64,000 nt of DNA from Betaproteobacteria bacterium HGW-Betaproteobacteria-16 (GCA_002840835.1 PHCQ01000019.1:1-64000), one strand, 5' to 3'; shown: positions 46,086 to 55,188, counted from the stretch's first letter. Notes: generated by a model not told the origin, from the letters alone. Program-made: numbers and translations.

Positions 46086-47546
46086 ATGTACAGCCTGCTT
46101 CCGGTTCTGGCCATTTTTTCCCGCATCTTGCTGGCGTTCTCGCCGGCTTTTCTGGTGCCCCTTGTGTGGGCCTGGTTCCAGGACGCGCAACAACAGGTGA
46201 TCGTCTGGGCTCTGGGATTCGGTTTCACCGCCGCCAGCGGGCTGGTCATCTGGCAGCTCACCCGCCATTACCGGCGCGAGCTCATGCCCAAGGACGGCTT
46301 TCTGCTGGTCAACCTGGTGTGGCTGCTGATGCCGGCCTACGCGGCCGCGCCGCTGATGTTCACCGTGCCGGACATCACCTGGACCAAGGCCTACTTCGAG
46401 TCCATGAGTGCGCTCACCGCCACCGGATCGACCGCGCTCTCAGGGCTTGATGCGCTGCCGCTGTCGGTCAACATCTGGCGCTGTTTCCTTCAGTTGCTGG
46501 GGGGGCTGGGCATCATGCTGCTGGTGGTGGCGGTGCTGCCTCTGCTGGGGCTGGGCGGTGTGCAGCTGTACCGAGCCGAGACGCCCGGGCCCATGAAGGA
46601 CACCAAGTTCACGCCCCGCATTGCGGAAACGGCGCGCGGCCTGTGGGGCGTGTACGTGCTCTTTTCGGTGGCCTGCATGCTGGCTTACCGCTGGGCCGGC
46701 ATGAGCTGGGCCGATGCCTTCATGCACATGTGCACCACCATGGGCCTGGGCGGCTTTTCTTCGCACGACGCCAGCTTCGGTTTCTGGAATTCGCCACAGA
46801 TCGAGGCAGTGTCCACCGTGTTCATGACCCTGGCCGGCGTCAGCTTCATGCGCTATTTCATCGTGTTGCGCAGCCGCTCTCTCAAGCCCCTTACGGGTGA
46901 CCGCGAAATCCGGACCTACGTGAGTGTGCTGCTGGCCTCGATCGCACTGGTGACCGTGCTGCTGATGGGCCATGGCGTGTACGACACCTGGCTTGAGGCC
47001 TTGCGCTCCAGTGCCTTTCATGTGGTGTCGCTGGCCACCACCACGGGCTATGCGTCCACCAACTACGCGGCCTGGCCGGTGTTCGCGCCGGTGCTGCTGA
47101 TGTTCCTGGGTTGCTTCGTGTCGTGCGCCGGCTCCACGGGGGGTGGCATCAAGCTGGTGCGCATGGTGTTGCTGATCAAGCAGGCACGGCGCGAACTGGT
47201 GCGCATCATCCATCCTCGCGTGGTGAACCCGGTGACGCTGGGTGGCGCGGTCATGCCGATGTCGGTGATGACGGCTGTGCTGGGCTACATGCTGATCTAT
47301 GGCGCCACGACCATGGGATTCACCATGCTCATGCTGTTCACCGGAGCGGACATCGTGACCGCGTTCTCAGCGGTGGTTGCCACTGTGAACAACATCGGTC
47401 CCGGTCTGGGCGAGGTGGGGCCGGTCAGCAATTTTGGTGTGCTGACCGATGTTCAGATCTGGGTACTGACCATCGCCATGCTGCTGGGACGGCTGGAGTT
47501 GCTGACGGTGCTGGTGCTGTTCACGGGGCACTTCTGGAGGAAGTAG
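46086..47546 (+). CDS. trkH: Trk potassium transporter membrane subunit TrkH (second copy)
   Basis: A 486-residue paralogue of the preceding gene with the same architecture. Its filter loops are MSALTATGSTALSGLDALPL, MGLGGFSSHDASFGF, SLATTTGYASTNY and NIGPGLGEVG. The first loop has TATG where copy one has TTTG. The two proteins share many blocks but differ widely elsewhere (the N-terminal 90 residues are unalike), so this is an old duplication. It starts 33 bases after copy one, in the same trkA-trkH-trkH operon, with both channels probably served by one TrkA. Confidence 0.93.
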   Translation: MYSLLPVLAIFSRILLAFSPAFLVPLVWAWFQDAQQQVIVWALGFGFTAASGLVIWQLTRHYRRELMPKDGFLLVNLVWLLMPAYAAAPLMFTVPDITWTKAYFESMSALTATGSTALSGLDALPLSVNIWRCFLQLLGGLGIMLLVVAVLPLLGLGGVQLYRAETPGPMKDTKFTPRIAETARGLWGVYVLFSVACMLAYRWAGMSWADAFMHMCTTMGLGGFSSHDASFGFWNSPQIEAVSTVFMTLAGVSFMRYFIVLRSRSLKPLTGDREIRTYVSVLLASIALVTVLLMGHGVYDTWLEALRSSAFHVVSLATTTGYASTNYAAWPVFAPVLLMFLGCFVSCAGSTGGGIKLVRMVLLIKQARRELVRIIHPRVVNPVTLGGAVMPMSVMTAVLGYMLIYGATTMGFTMLMLFTGADIVTAFSAVVATVNNIGPGLGEVGPVSNFGVLTDVQIWVLTIAMLLGRLELLTVLVLFTGHFWRK

Positions 47547-47549
47547 AGC

Positions 47550-47838
47550 ACTCCCCCCTGCGCCGCTGACGCGGCTTCCCCCCTCTCTGGCGCGCCTTTG
47601 GCGCTTGGAGGGGGGACGCACCCTGTGGCCCGGCGGAGCCGGTTCCACGGGTGCACTGGATGGGGCACTTCGCGCCGGAGGTTCTTCGGTACTCCCCCCT
47701 GCGCCGCTGACGCGGCTTCCCCCCTCTCTGGCGCGCCTTCGGCGCTGGGAGGGGGGACGGCAGCTTGGGCCGGCGGAGCCGTCCATTGCTGCCCCTGGAT
47801 TGGGGCAGCTCGCGCCGGAGAGCGCTTGGTTCTTTTCC
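47550..47838. repeat. GC-rich intergenic repeat, copies 5a and 5b (141-bp tandem)
   Basis: Two nearly identical units start at 47550 and 47691 (period 141). Each has ACTCCCCCCTGCGCCGCTGA, CGCGGCTTCCCCCCTCTC, GGCGCGCC, GGAGGGGGGACG, a CCGGCGGAGCC hairpin, ATTGGGGCA or ATGGGGCA, and TCGCGCCGGAG. They fill the 300-base gap between trkH copy two and the convergent GST gene. Confidence 0.85.
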
Positions 47839-47846
47839 TGTTTTCT

Positions 47847-48551
47847 TTAACTGCGCGCCGGGATGTTCAGGCCGCGTTGCACGGCCGGTCTGGCTTCGAA
47901 GGATTCCAGCACGCGTTTCAGTTCCGGGAAGTCCTGGAAGCCCACCAGTTCACCTGCACCGTAGAAACCGACCAGGTTGCGGACCCAGGGCCAGGTGGCT
48001 ATGTCGGCTATGGTGTAGTCGTCGCCCATGAGCCAGGTGCGGCCGGTCATGCGCTGGTTGAGGACGTTGAGCAAGCGTTTGCTCTCTGCCGCGTAGCGGT
48101 CGCGGGGGCGTTTGTCTTCAAAGTCTTTGCCGGCGAATTTGTGGAAGAAGCCGAGCTGGCCGAACATGGGGCCCACGCCGCCCATCTGGAACATCAGCCA
48201 TTGCAGGGTCTCGTAGCGCTGTGCGGGGTCGGCAGGCAGGAACTGGCCGGTTTTTTCTGCGAGGTAGATCAGGATGGCGCCGGATTCGAACAGGGCCAGG
48301 GGCTGGCCGCCCGGGCCGTTGGGATCGAGGATGGCGGGGATCTTGTTGTTGGGGTTGAGTGACAGGAAGGCCGGTGAGGTCTGGTCGTTCTTCTCGAAGC
48401 TCACCAGGTGCGGCTCATAGGGCAGGCCGGTCTCTTCCAGCATGATGGATGCCTTCACTCCGTTTGGCGTGGGCAGTGAATAGAGTTGCAGCCGCTCCGG
48501 GTGCTGGGCGGGCCACTTTTGTGTGATCGGGAAAGCAGACAGATCGCTCAT
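47847..48551 (-). CDS. Glutathione S-transferase family protein (YfcG/YghU-like)
   Basis: A 234-residue two-domain enzyme of the Nu-like GST class, often with disulfide reductase activity using glutathione. The thioredoxin-like domain has LYSLPTPNGVKASIMLEETG, LNPNNKIPAILDPNGPGG and the glutathione-binding FESGAILIYLAEKTG. The helical domain has WLMGDDYTIADIATWPWVRN. AGGAG precedes ATG 48551, deciding against the longer open frame from 48638. Confidence 0.93.
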   Translation of the reverse strand: MSDLSAFPITQKWPAQHPERLQLYSLPTPNGVKASIMLEETGLPYEPHLVSFEKNDQTSPAFLSLNPNNKIPAILDPNGPGGQPLALFESGAILIYLAEKTGQFLPADPAQRYETLQWLMFQMGGVGPMFGQLGFFHKFAGKDFEDKRPRDRYAAESKRLLNVLNQRMTGRTWLMGDDYTIADIATWPWVRNLVGFYGAGELVGFQDFPELKRVLESFEARPAVQRGLNIPARS

Positions 48552-48808
48552 GGAAGCTCCTGGGTTTGAGGTGCGGCGCGTGCCGAGACGACCCCTATTG
48601 AACACCGGAGCGGATTGTCCCTTTGCAGGCAGGCCCATGCGAACTGGCGTAGCGGGTCACCGGCCTGATCGATGCGCGACCTGTATGTGGTGATGCGGAT
48701 AATCTAGGGCAACCCTGAACAAGGCGCCTCGTGGCGCGCGCATCCCTGCTGCGGGCGCGCGCATCCACGGGGGCTTGTTCAGCGTCGCCCAACACAAAGG
48801 AGACTTCC

Positions 48809-49246
48809 ATGCCGATTTCCAAAGGTTCCGCTGCGCTGGTGGCCGATGCCAGTGCACAGATCACCACCTACACCGTGGCACAGGTGAGTGAACGCCTGGC
48901 CGGCGACGCCCGTCTGCAGCTGGTGGACATTCGCGATGTGCGCGAACTTGAGCGCGAAGGCACGGCGCCCGGCGCGGTGCATGCGCCGCGCGGCATGCTG
49001 GAGTTCTGGGTAGACCCGGCGTCGCCGTATTTCAAACCCGTGTTCGGCGACGAGAGCAAGGAGTTTGTGCTGTTCTGCGGTGCCGGCTGGCGCAGTGCGC
49101 TGGCCACCAAGGCGCTGCAGGACATGGGCATGAACAATGTGGCGCACATCGAAGGGGGGTTCACCGAGTGGCTCAAGCAGGGCGCCCCCACTGAAACGCT
49201 GGAAGCGCACAAGGCGCGCGCCGCAGCCGCCAGGCCCAAGGCCTGA
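48809..49246 (+). CDS. Rhodanese-like domain protein
   Basis: A 145-residue cytoplasmic single-domain rhodanese (thiosulfate or persulfide sulfurtransferase). RLQLVDIRDVRELEREGTAP is the CH2-A region. The active loop is VLFCGAGWRSALAT with the catalytic Cys in CGAGWR, an uncharged loop unlike that of thiosulfate-specific rhodaneses. AAAGGAG precedes ATG 48809. The stop shares one base with the ATG of the YchJ-like gene (TGATG), so the two are coupled. Confidence 0.92.
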   Translation: MPISKGSAALVADASAQITTYTVAQVSERLAGDARLQLVDIRDVRELEREGTAPGAVHAPRGMLEFWVDPASPYFKPVFGDESKEFVLFCGAGWRSALATKALQDMGMNNVAHIEGGFTEWLKQGAPTETLEAHKARAAAARPKA

Positions 49247-49650
49247 TGGGCGCACTGTCTGAGAATTGCCCGTGCGGGCAGAGCGATCAACGGGGGCGCC
49301 CTCTGCCCTTTGATGCCTGCTGCGGCCGCTACCTGGACCAGGGCCTGGCTGCACCCGATGCCGAACGCCTCATGCGTTCGCGCTACAGCGCATTCGTGCG
49401 AGAGCGTGCCGACCACCTGCTGGCCACCTGGCACCCCAGCACCCGCCCGAGCGACCTCACGCTCGACGCTGGCGTGAAGTGGCTGGGGCTGTCGGTGAAG
49501 GGCCATCGGCTGATCGATGCGGACCATGCCGAGGTGGAATTCGTTGCCCGGTCGCGCATCGGGGGGCGTGGGCAGCGCCTGGAAGAATGCAGCCAGTTTG
49601 CGCGTCAGGACGGGCGCTGGTACTACGTGGACGGAGAGATCAAATCATGA
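49246..49650 (+). CDS. ychJ: YchJ family protein (UPF0225, SEC-C zinc motif)
   Basis: A 134-residue protein. The SEC-C type zinc ligands CPCGQS and FDACCG are at the N-terminus, then the family block LMRSRYSAFVRERADHLLAT followed by WHPSTRP, and an NTF2-like beta domain ending DGRWYYVDGEI. Translationally coupled to the rhodanese. Function of the family is unproven; SEC-C is a metal-binding and possibly nucleic acid- or protein-binding motif. Confidence 0.92.
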   Translation: MGALSENCPCGQSDQRGRPLPFDACCGRYLDQGLAAPDAERLMRSRYSAFVRERADHLLATWHPSTRPSDLTLDAGVKWLGLSVKGHRLIDADHAEVEFVARSRIGGRGQRLEECSQFARQDGRWYYVDGEIKS

Positions 49651-49692
49651 AGCAGATGAAGCCTTGTGGGCAGGCGCAGCGGAGCGGCTCCG

Positions 49693-50352
49693 ATGTTTAG
49701 CGCAGTGTTGTTCGATTGCGATGGCGTGCTCGTGGACAGCGAGCCCATCACCAATGGCGTGTTGCGCGAGGTGCTGAATGAAGCCGGCTGGGCGCTGACC
49801 CAGGCCGAATGTCAGGCGATCTTCATCGGCAAAGCCGTTCGGGACGAATGCGCGCGCATTGAGCGCGAAACCGGCCAGCCGCTCACAGATGCATGGATGC
49901 AGGCCTTTTATGCGCGGCGGGACCAGCGCCTGAGAGCGGAACTGCAGAATGTCGTGGGTGCGCTCGAAGCGGTCGTTGCAGCCCATACCCATACCCAGGG
50001 CCGCATTGCCTGTGCTTCCGGTGCCGACAAGGCCAAGGTGGTGATGCAGATCGAAATGGCGGGCATGGCCCCGTACTTCGGCGACCGCATTTTCAGCGGC
50101 CACGACCAGCCGCGTTCAAAGCCTCATCCGGATGTGTATCTCGCCGCGGCCGCGCATCTGGGCGCCGAACCGGCACGCTGCCTGGTGGTGGAAGACACCG
50201 CCACCGGAGCGATGGCCGGCATCTCGGCCGGCGCGACCGTTTGGGGCTATTGCCCGGAGGGCCACGGGCGGGCGTTCGAGGGATTGGCCGTGCACCGGGT
50301 GTTTCGGCACATGGACGAACTCGCGCAGGCGCTCGGGGTGCCGCCCGGCTGA
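49693..50352 (+). CDS. HAD family hydrolase (phosphoglycolate phosphatase / beta-phosphoglucomutase-like)
   Basis: A 219-residue haloacid dehalogenase-superfamily phosphatase, subfamily I. Motif I is LFDCDGVLVDSEP (nucleophile Asp in DCDG), motif II is ACASGADKAK (Ser/Gly variant), motif III Lys is in PRSKPHPDVYLAAA, and motif IV is VVEDTATGAMAGISAG. GGAG lies 8 bases before ATG 49693. Probably hydrolyses a small sugar phosphate; the substrate cannot be named. Confidence 0.9.
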   Translation: MFSAVLFDCDGVLVDSEPITNGVLREVLNEAGWALTQAECQAIFIGKAVRDECARIERETGQPLTDAWMQAFYARRDQRLRAELQNVVGALEAVVAAHTHTQGRIACASGADKAKVVMQIEMAGMAPYFGDRIFSGHDQPRSKPHPDVYLAAAAHLGAEPARCLVVEDTATGAMAGISAGATVWGYCPEGHGRAFEGLAVHRVFRHMDELAQALGVPPG

Positions 50353-50592
50353 ACCGACGCGGGAACGGCGGGCGCCATTCAATGCGGCGTTGAGGCCGGT
50401 CTCACTGATCGGTGGGCACACACGGAAGTGAAAAACACTTTTTCACGTGCCGGGTGACCGGGATGTGTCGGGGAAAACCCGTGCAGGTTTTTGAAGGTCT
50501 GTCTACACAATGGTCCTAGCGGCAAAGACCGTGGCGCCATGGCATCTCTCATGGCGGTGTATGCGTATGCACTTCAACGAAGGAGACAAGAC

Positions 50593-51744
50593 ATGACCGT
50601 TTCAGAGAAAGACACAGCCACGCCCGTTTCGGAGAAACCGGCCCGCCGCAAGTTCCTGGGTGCCGCGGTGGCAGGCGCTGCCGGTGCCGCTGCCATGACG
50701 GCCCCGATGATTTCGGTGGCGCAGTCGCCCACCGTGTTCAAGATGCAGGGCGCCTGGGGTGCCAAGGACATCTTTAACGAGATGGCCGAGGAATACGTGA
50801 CCCGGGTGAACGAGATGTCGGGCGGGCGTCTGCGGATCGACTACCTTGTCGGTGGCGCGGTGGTCAAGCCCTTTGAAGTGATGGACGCGGTCAGCCGCGG
50901 CGTGCTCGACGGCGGGCACCACGTGCCGGTGTACTGGTACGGCAAGAGCAAGGTGGCTTCGCTGTTCGGCTCCGGCCCCATCAATGGCTGCGACGCACCG
51001 CAGACCCTGGCCTGGATCTACCGGGGCGGTGGCCTTGAGCTGTACCAGGAATTGCTGGAAAAGCTCCGCCTCAATGTGGTGGGCTACTTCGCCATGCCCA
51101 TGCCGACCCAGCCACTGGGCTGGTTCAAACAACCCATCACCAATGCCGAAGGCCTCAAGGGGCTGAAGTACCGCACCGTGGGCCTGGCGGCCGATCTGAT
51201 GCAGGAGCTCGGTGCGAAGGTGACGCAGTTGCCTGGCGGCGAGATCGTGCCCGCCATGGACCGGGGCGTGATCGATGCATTCGAGTTCAACAACCCCACG
51301 TCCGATCGCCGTTTCGGCGCGCAGGACGTGGCCAAGAACTACATGATGGGGTCGTTCCATCAGGCCATGGAGTTCTTCGAGATCGTCTTCAACAAGCGCA
51401 AGCACGATGCACTGCCGGCCGATCTCAAGGCCATCCTGCGCTACTCTGCGGAGGCCGCGTCGTCGTCCAACTGGTGGACCGCCATGGACAACTACTCGAA
51501 GGACTTCGAGGCGCTGGGCACCGTCGACAAGGTCAACATCGTGCGCACGCCGAAGTCGATCTTCGATGCGCAGATCAAGGCCTGGGACGTGATATCCAAG
51601 AAGCTCTCCGACGAAGATCCCTTCTTCAAGAAGGTGGTGGACAGCCAGAAGGCGTGGTCCAAGCGCGTGGCCAAGTACATGTTCTTCAACGAGGCCGACT
51701 ACAAGGTGGGCTACGAGCACATCCACGGCAAGCTGGGCTTCTGA
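50593..51744 (+). CDS. dctP: TRAP transporter substrate-binding protein DctP (Tat-exported, TakP-like)
   Basis: A 383-residue periplasmic solute receptor. Twin-arginine signal RRKFLGAAVAGAAGAAAMTA, cleavage near SVA. The mature part reads like the alpha-keto acid (TakP) group: GGRLRIDYLVGGAVVKPFEV, GGGLELYQELLEKL and QLPGGEIVPAMDRGVIDAFE; the conserved Arg and the acidic/aromatic ligand residues lie in KYRTVGLAADLM and the EFNN loop. AAGGAG is 8 bases before ATG 50593, within a longer open frame from 50491. It heads a dctP-dctQ-dctM-amidase operon; the substrate may be an organic acid or the amidase product. Confidence 0.92.
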   Translation: MTVSEKDTATPVSEKPARRKFLGAAVAGAAGAAAMTAPMISVAQSPTVFKMQGAWGAKDIFNEMAEEYVTRVNEMSGGRLRIDYLVGGAVVKPFEVMDAVSRGVLDGGHHVPVYWYGKSKVASLFGSGPINGCDAPQTLAWIYRGGGLELYQELLEKLRLNVVGYFAMPMPTQPLGWFKQPITNAEGLKGLKYRTVGLAADLMQELGAKVTQLPGGEIVPAMDRGVIDAFEFNNPTSDRRFGAQDVAKNYMMGSFHQAMEFFEIVFNKRKHDALPADLKAILRYSAEAASSSNWWTAMDNYSKDFEALGTVDKVNIVRTPKSIFDAQIKAWDVISKKLSDEDPFFKKVVDSQKAWSKRVAKYMFFNEADYKVGYEHIHGKLGF

Positions 51745-51784
51745 CCCACACAGGCCTGTCGCCATGGCGTTCAGGCCGCTCAAG

Positions 51785-51822
51785 TCAAACAGAAGGGAGG
51801 TCCATGCCTCCCTTCTGTTTGA
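51785..51822 (+). terminator. Long intercistronic hairpin between dctP and dctQ
   Basis: A perfect 16-bp stem, TCAAACAGAAGGGAGG (51785-51800) with CCTCCCTTCTGTTTGA (51807-51822), and a 6-base TCCATG loop; only a GGTTTC follows, not a T run. It probably works as a partial terminator or mRNA stabiliser that raises binding-protein output over the membrane subunits. Confidence 0.85.
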
Positions 51823-51864
51823 GGTTTCGCTTCTTCGTTGTTCAGCGCTCTCATTGGGGCAGCC

Positions 51865-52458
51865 ATGATCCACAGCGTCATCCGTCACATCGACCAGATC
51901 AACAAAGCGGTCGGGCACGCGTTTGCCTGGAGCATCGTCATCCTGACTCTGGGCGTCAGCTACGAGGTGTTCGTGCGTTATGCGCTGAACGACCCCACGA
52001 GCTGGGCCTTCGACTTCAGTTTCATTCTCTACGGCTCCCTGTTCCTCATGGCCGGGGCCTACACACTCTCGCGCAATGGTCATGTGCGGGCAGACATCTT
52101 TTACCGCCGCTGGCGACCGCGCACCCAGGCGGTGCTGGAATTCACCCTCTACATCTTTTTCTACTTCCCGGGGGTGCTGGCGCTGGTGTTCTCTGGATGG
52201 GCCTACGGCACGGAGTCCATGCGCATTCAGGAGGTCAGTGTGAACAGCCCTGTGGGTGTGCCGATCTGGCCGCTGAAGATGCTGATCCCCGTGGCGGGGG
52301 TGCTGCTGGCGCTGCAAGGGGTGGCCGAGATGCTGCGCTGTGTGCTGTGCATGCGCGAAGGGCAGTGGCCGGCGCGCCTGCACGACATCGAGGAACTGGA
52401 GGACGTCTTGCAACATGCCTCGCATGGTGACGCTGGTCAACCCGGAGACCGCGCATGA
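51865..52458 (+). CDS. dctQ: TRAP transporter small membrane subunit DctQ
   Basis: A 197-residue protein with four membrane helices, the size and topology of DctQ. Family features: WSIVILTLGVSYEVFVRYAL near the first helix, NDPTSWAFDFSFILYG and LSRNGHVRADIFYRR between helices 2 and 3. ATG 51865 is chosen; TTG 51838 would run into the upstream hairpin. Stop overlaps dctM by four bases (ATGA). Confidence 0.93.
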   Translation: MIHSVIRHIDQINKAVGHAFAWSIVILTLGVSYEVFVRYALNDPTSWAFDFSFILYGSLFLMAGAYTLSRNGHVRADIFYRRWRPRTQAVLEFTLYIFFYFPGVLALVFSGWAYGTESMRIQEVSVNSPVGVPIWPLKMLIPVAGVLLALQGVAEMLRCVLCMREGQWPARLHDIEELEDVLQHASHGDAGQPGDRA

Positions 52459-53801
52459 CCGATCCACAAGTCGCCCTGCTGATGCTGGGCCTGTTCATCT
52501 TCATCATCATGCTGGGCTTCCCTATCGCCTTCACGCTGATGGCGATGGGTGTGATGTTCGGCTTTTATGCCTACTACAGCCCTGACATTCCGTGGCTGGA
52601 GAACCAGGTGTTCTACCTGTTCACGCAGAACACCTTCAGCGTGATGAACAGCGACATCCTGGTCGCCATTCCACTGTTCCTGTTCATGGGCTACATGATC
52701 GAGCGGTCCAACATTCTGGACCGGTTGTTCCTCAGCCTGCAGATTGCGTTCCGTCGGGTGCCCGGTGCCATGGCGATTGCCGCGCTGGTCACGTGTGCGC
52801 TGTTCGCCACCGCCACCGGCATCGTGGGCGCGGTGGTCACGTTGATGGGTCTTCTGGCTTTTCCGGCCATGCTCAAGGCGCGCTACGACACCAGTATTGC
52901 GGCCGGCGTGATCTGCGCGGGCGGCACGCTGGGCATCCTGATCCCGCCGTCCATCATGCTCATCGTGTACGGCGCCACGGCTGGCGTGTCGGTGGTGAAG
53001 CTGTATGCCGCCGCCCTGCTGCCGGGCTTCCTGCTCGCCGGGTTGTACATGGTGTACGTGGTGACACGCGCACTGCTCAACCCCAAGCTGATGCCCAGCA
53101 TGCCCACCGACGAAAACGTGATGGGCTTTTTTGAGGTGTTTCTCCTGCTGCTCAAGGCCTTCTTCCCGTTGGCTGTGCTCATCATGTCGGTGCTGGGTGC
53201 CATTCTGTTCGGCCTGGCCACGCCCAGCGAAGCGGCCGCCATCGGTGCGCTGGGCTCGGTGCTGCTGGCGGCGGGTTACCGCGCCATGACCTGGGGCAAG
53301 CTGCGCGAAGCGGTGTACCTCACCGCCCGTACCAGCGCCATGGTGTGTTACCTGTTTGTGGGGTCGTGGCTGTTCTCATCCATCTTCAGCTATCTGGGCG
53401 GCGAGCACCTGGTGAAAGACTTCGTGCTGGGCCTGAACCTGAACACGCTGACCTTCCTGCTGCTGGCGCAGCTGATCATCTTCCTTCTGGGCTGGCCGCT
53501 GGAGTGGAGCGAGATCATCATCATCTTCGTGCCTATCTTCCTGCCGCTGCTGCCTCTGTTTGGTGTGGACCCGATCCTGTTCGGCATCCTGATCGCGCTG
53601 AATCTGCAGACCTCGTTCCTCACGCCACCCATGGCCATGTCGGCCTACTACCTCAAGGGTGTGGCGCCCAAGCACGTGCAACTGGTGGCCATCTTCAAGG
53701 GCTGCCTGCCGTTCGTGGGCATGGTGTTCATGGCCATGGCCGCGGTCTACGTTTTCCCGCAACTGGTGTTCTGGCTGCCAGAGCTGCTTTACAGTCGCTG
53801 A
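52455..53801 (+). CDS. dctM: TRAP transporter large membrane subunit DctM
   Basis: A 448-residue permease with about 12 helices. DctM landmarks: VAIPLFLFMGYMIERSNILD, GAMAIAALVTCALFATATGI, GTLGILIPPSIMLIVYGATA, and LNLQTSFLTPPMAMSAYYLK in the second half. Length slightly above the usual 425-440 through one longer loop. Translationally coupled to dctQ and three bases before the amidase. Confidence 0.95.
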   Translation: MTDPQVALLMLGLFIFIIMLGFPIAFTLMAMGVMFGFYAYYSPDIPWLENQVFYLFTQNTFSVMNSDILVAIPLFLFMGYMIERSNILDRLFLSLQIAFRRVPGAMAIAALVTCALFATATGIVGAVVTLMGLLAFPAMLKARYDTSIAAGVICAGGTLGILIPPSIMLIVYGATAGVSVVKLYAAALLPGFLLAGLYMVYVVTRALLNPKLMPSMPTDENVMGFFEVFLLLLKAFFPLAVLIMSVLGAILFGLATPSEAAAIGALGSVLLAAGYRAMTWGKLREAVYLTARTSAMVCYLFVGSWLFSSIFSYLGGEHLVKDFVLGLNLNTLTFLLLAQLIIFLLGWPLEWSEIIIIFVPIFLPLLPLFGVDPILFGILIALNLQTSFLTPPMAMSAYYLKGVAPKHVQLVAIFKGCLPFVGMVFMAMAAVYVFPQLVFWLPELLYSR

Positions 53802-53804
53802 CCC

Positions 53805-55163
53805 ATGAGTTCTGACACCCTGCCCCCTGCCTCTTTCCACACAAGCCTGGGCGCTGCGGATGCGACCAACCGTCTGAGCGCCGGTGAGTTTTCCTGTGCC
53901 GAGCATGTGCAGGGATTGCTGGAACGCATTCAAGCCACCGAACCCGCCGTGCAGGCCTGGACCACGCTGGACGCGGCGTACGTGCGGCAGCAGGCCGAGG
54001 CCGCCGACGAGCGACATGCGGCGGGGGAACCCGACGGACCGCTGTTCGGCGTGCCGGTCGGTATCAAGGACATCATTGACACGTTCGACCTGCCCACGCA
54101 GCACGGCACGCCCTTGCACAGCGGCCGCATGGCACGCCGTGATGCGGCGCTGGTGCAGCGTCTGCGTGCGGCCGGCGCGTTGGTGATGGGCAAGACCGTG
54201 ACCACCGAAATGGCCACCTACAGCCCGGGCAAAACACGCAACCCGTTCAATCCGGACCACACACCGGGCGGCTCTTCCAGCGGATCAGCCGCAGCCGTGG
54301 CCGCCGGCCATGTGTCGCTGTCCATTGGCACCCAGACCAATGGTTCCGTGATCCGGCCCGCTTCGTTCTGTGGCGTGGTCGGTTACAAGCCCAGTTTCGG
54401 GCTGATTCCGCGCACCGGCGTGCTCACGCAGTCGCCCGTGCTGGACCAGGTGGGTGTGTTCGGTCGCAGCGTGGCCGACGTGGCCTTGCTGGCCCAGGTG
54501 CTGGCCGGGTTCGACGAGGGCGATCCGGCCACCGTGCCGCGTGCCATGCCGCCGTTGCTGCGCACCGCGCTGGAAGAACCACCGCTGCCGCCTACCTTGG
54601 GCTGGGTGCAGACCCCTTTCTGGGACCGCGTGGCACCTGATGCTCGGGAAGCGTTTGGCGAGTTGGTCGGTCTGCTCAGTGGGCGCATTGCCCCGTTCGA
54701 GTTGCCAGAGACAGCGCGCGATGCGGTGGAGTGGCACCGCACCATCATGGAAGCCGACATTGCGGGTTCCTTCGAAGCCGAGTACGAACAGGGCGCCGAC
54801 ATGTTGTCGGCATCGCTGCGGGCGCAGATCGAGCGTGGGCGCGACGTGCGTGCCGTGGACTACCGCAAGGCCGCTTCTCGCATCCCGTTGATCAACGCCG
54901 GCTTCGACAACGTGTTCGAGCATTTTTCAGCCTTGCTCACCCCCGCCACGCTGGGCACGGCACCACAGGGACTGGCCTCCACCGGAGACCCGATCATGTG
55001 CACGCTCTGGACCTTCGCCGGCATGCCCGCCATCACCTTGCCGCTGCTGCATGGCGAAAACGGGCTGCCGCTGGGCGTGCAACTGGTGGGGCAGCGGGGC
55101 GACGACGCCCGGCTGCTGCGCACGGCGCAGTGGCTGATGCAGACAGTGGCCGCTGCCCAATGA
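53805..55163 (+). CDS. Amidase signature family hydrolase
   Basis: A 452-residue Ser-cisSer-Lys amidase. Catalytic Lys88 is in FGVPVGIKDIIDT, cis-Ser157 is in PGGSSSGSAAAVAAG, and nucleophile Ser181 is in GTQTNGSVIRPASFCG; the 24-residue spacing between the serines equals that of FAAH. No signal peptide. It starts three bases after dctM, so it belongs to the TRAP operon. It probably hydrolyses an imported amide, or makes an acid handled by the pathway. GatA is excluded by context (no gatB or gatC nearby). Confidence 0.92.
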   Translation: MSSDTLPPASFHTSLGAADATNRLSAGEFSCAEHVQGLLERIQATEPAVQAWTTLDAAYVRQQAEAADERHAAGEPDGPLFGVPVGIKDIIDTFDLPTQHGTPLHSGRMARRDAALVQRLRAAGALVMGKTVTTEMATYSPGKTRNPFNPDHTPGGSSSGSAAAVAAGHVSLSIGTQTNGSVIRPASFCGVVGYKPSFGLIPRTGVLTQSPVLDQVGVFGRSVADVALLAQVLAGFDEGDPATVPRAMPPLLRTALEEPPLPPTLGWVQTPFWDRVAPDAREAFGELVGLLSGRIAPFELPETARDAVEWHRTIMEADIAGSFEAEYEQGADMLSASLRAQIERGRDVRAVDYRKAASRIPLINAGFDNVFEHFSALLTPATLGTAPQGLASTGDPIMCTLWTFAGMPAITLPLLHGENGLPLGVQLVGQRGDDARLLRTAQWLMQTVAAAQ

Positions 55164-55188
55164 CCCGGACCCCATCAAGGAGCTCCTC

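Noticed and set aside
47550..47838. CRISPR-like tandem repeat
   Set aside because: Only two 141-base units with no regular short repeat/spacer pattern and no cas genes; it fits the intergenic repeat family.
53805..55163. GatA subunit of aspartyl/glutamyl-tRNA amidotransferase
   Set aside because: No gatB or gatC nearby, it sits in a TRAP operon, and the sequence lacks the GatA-type start.
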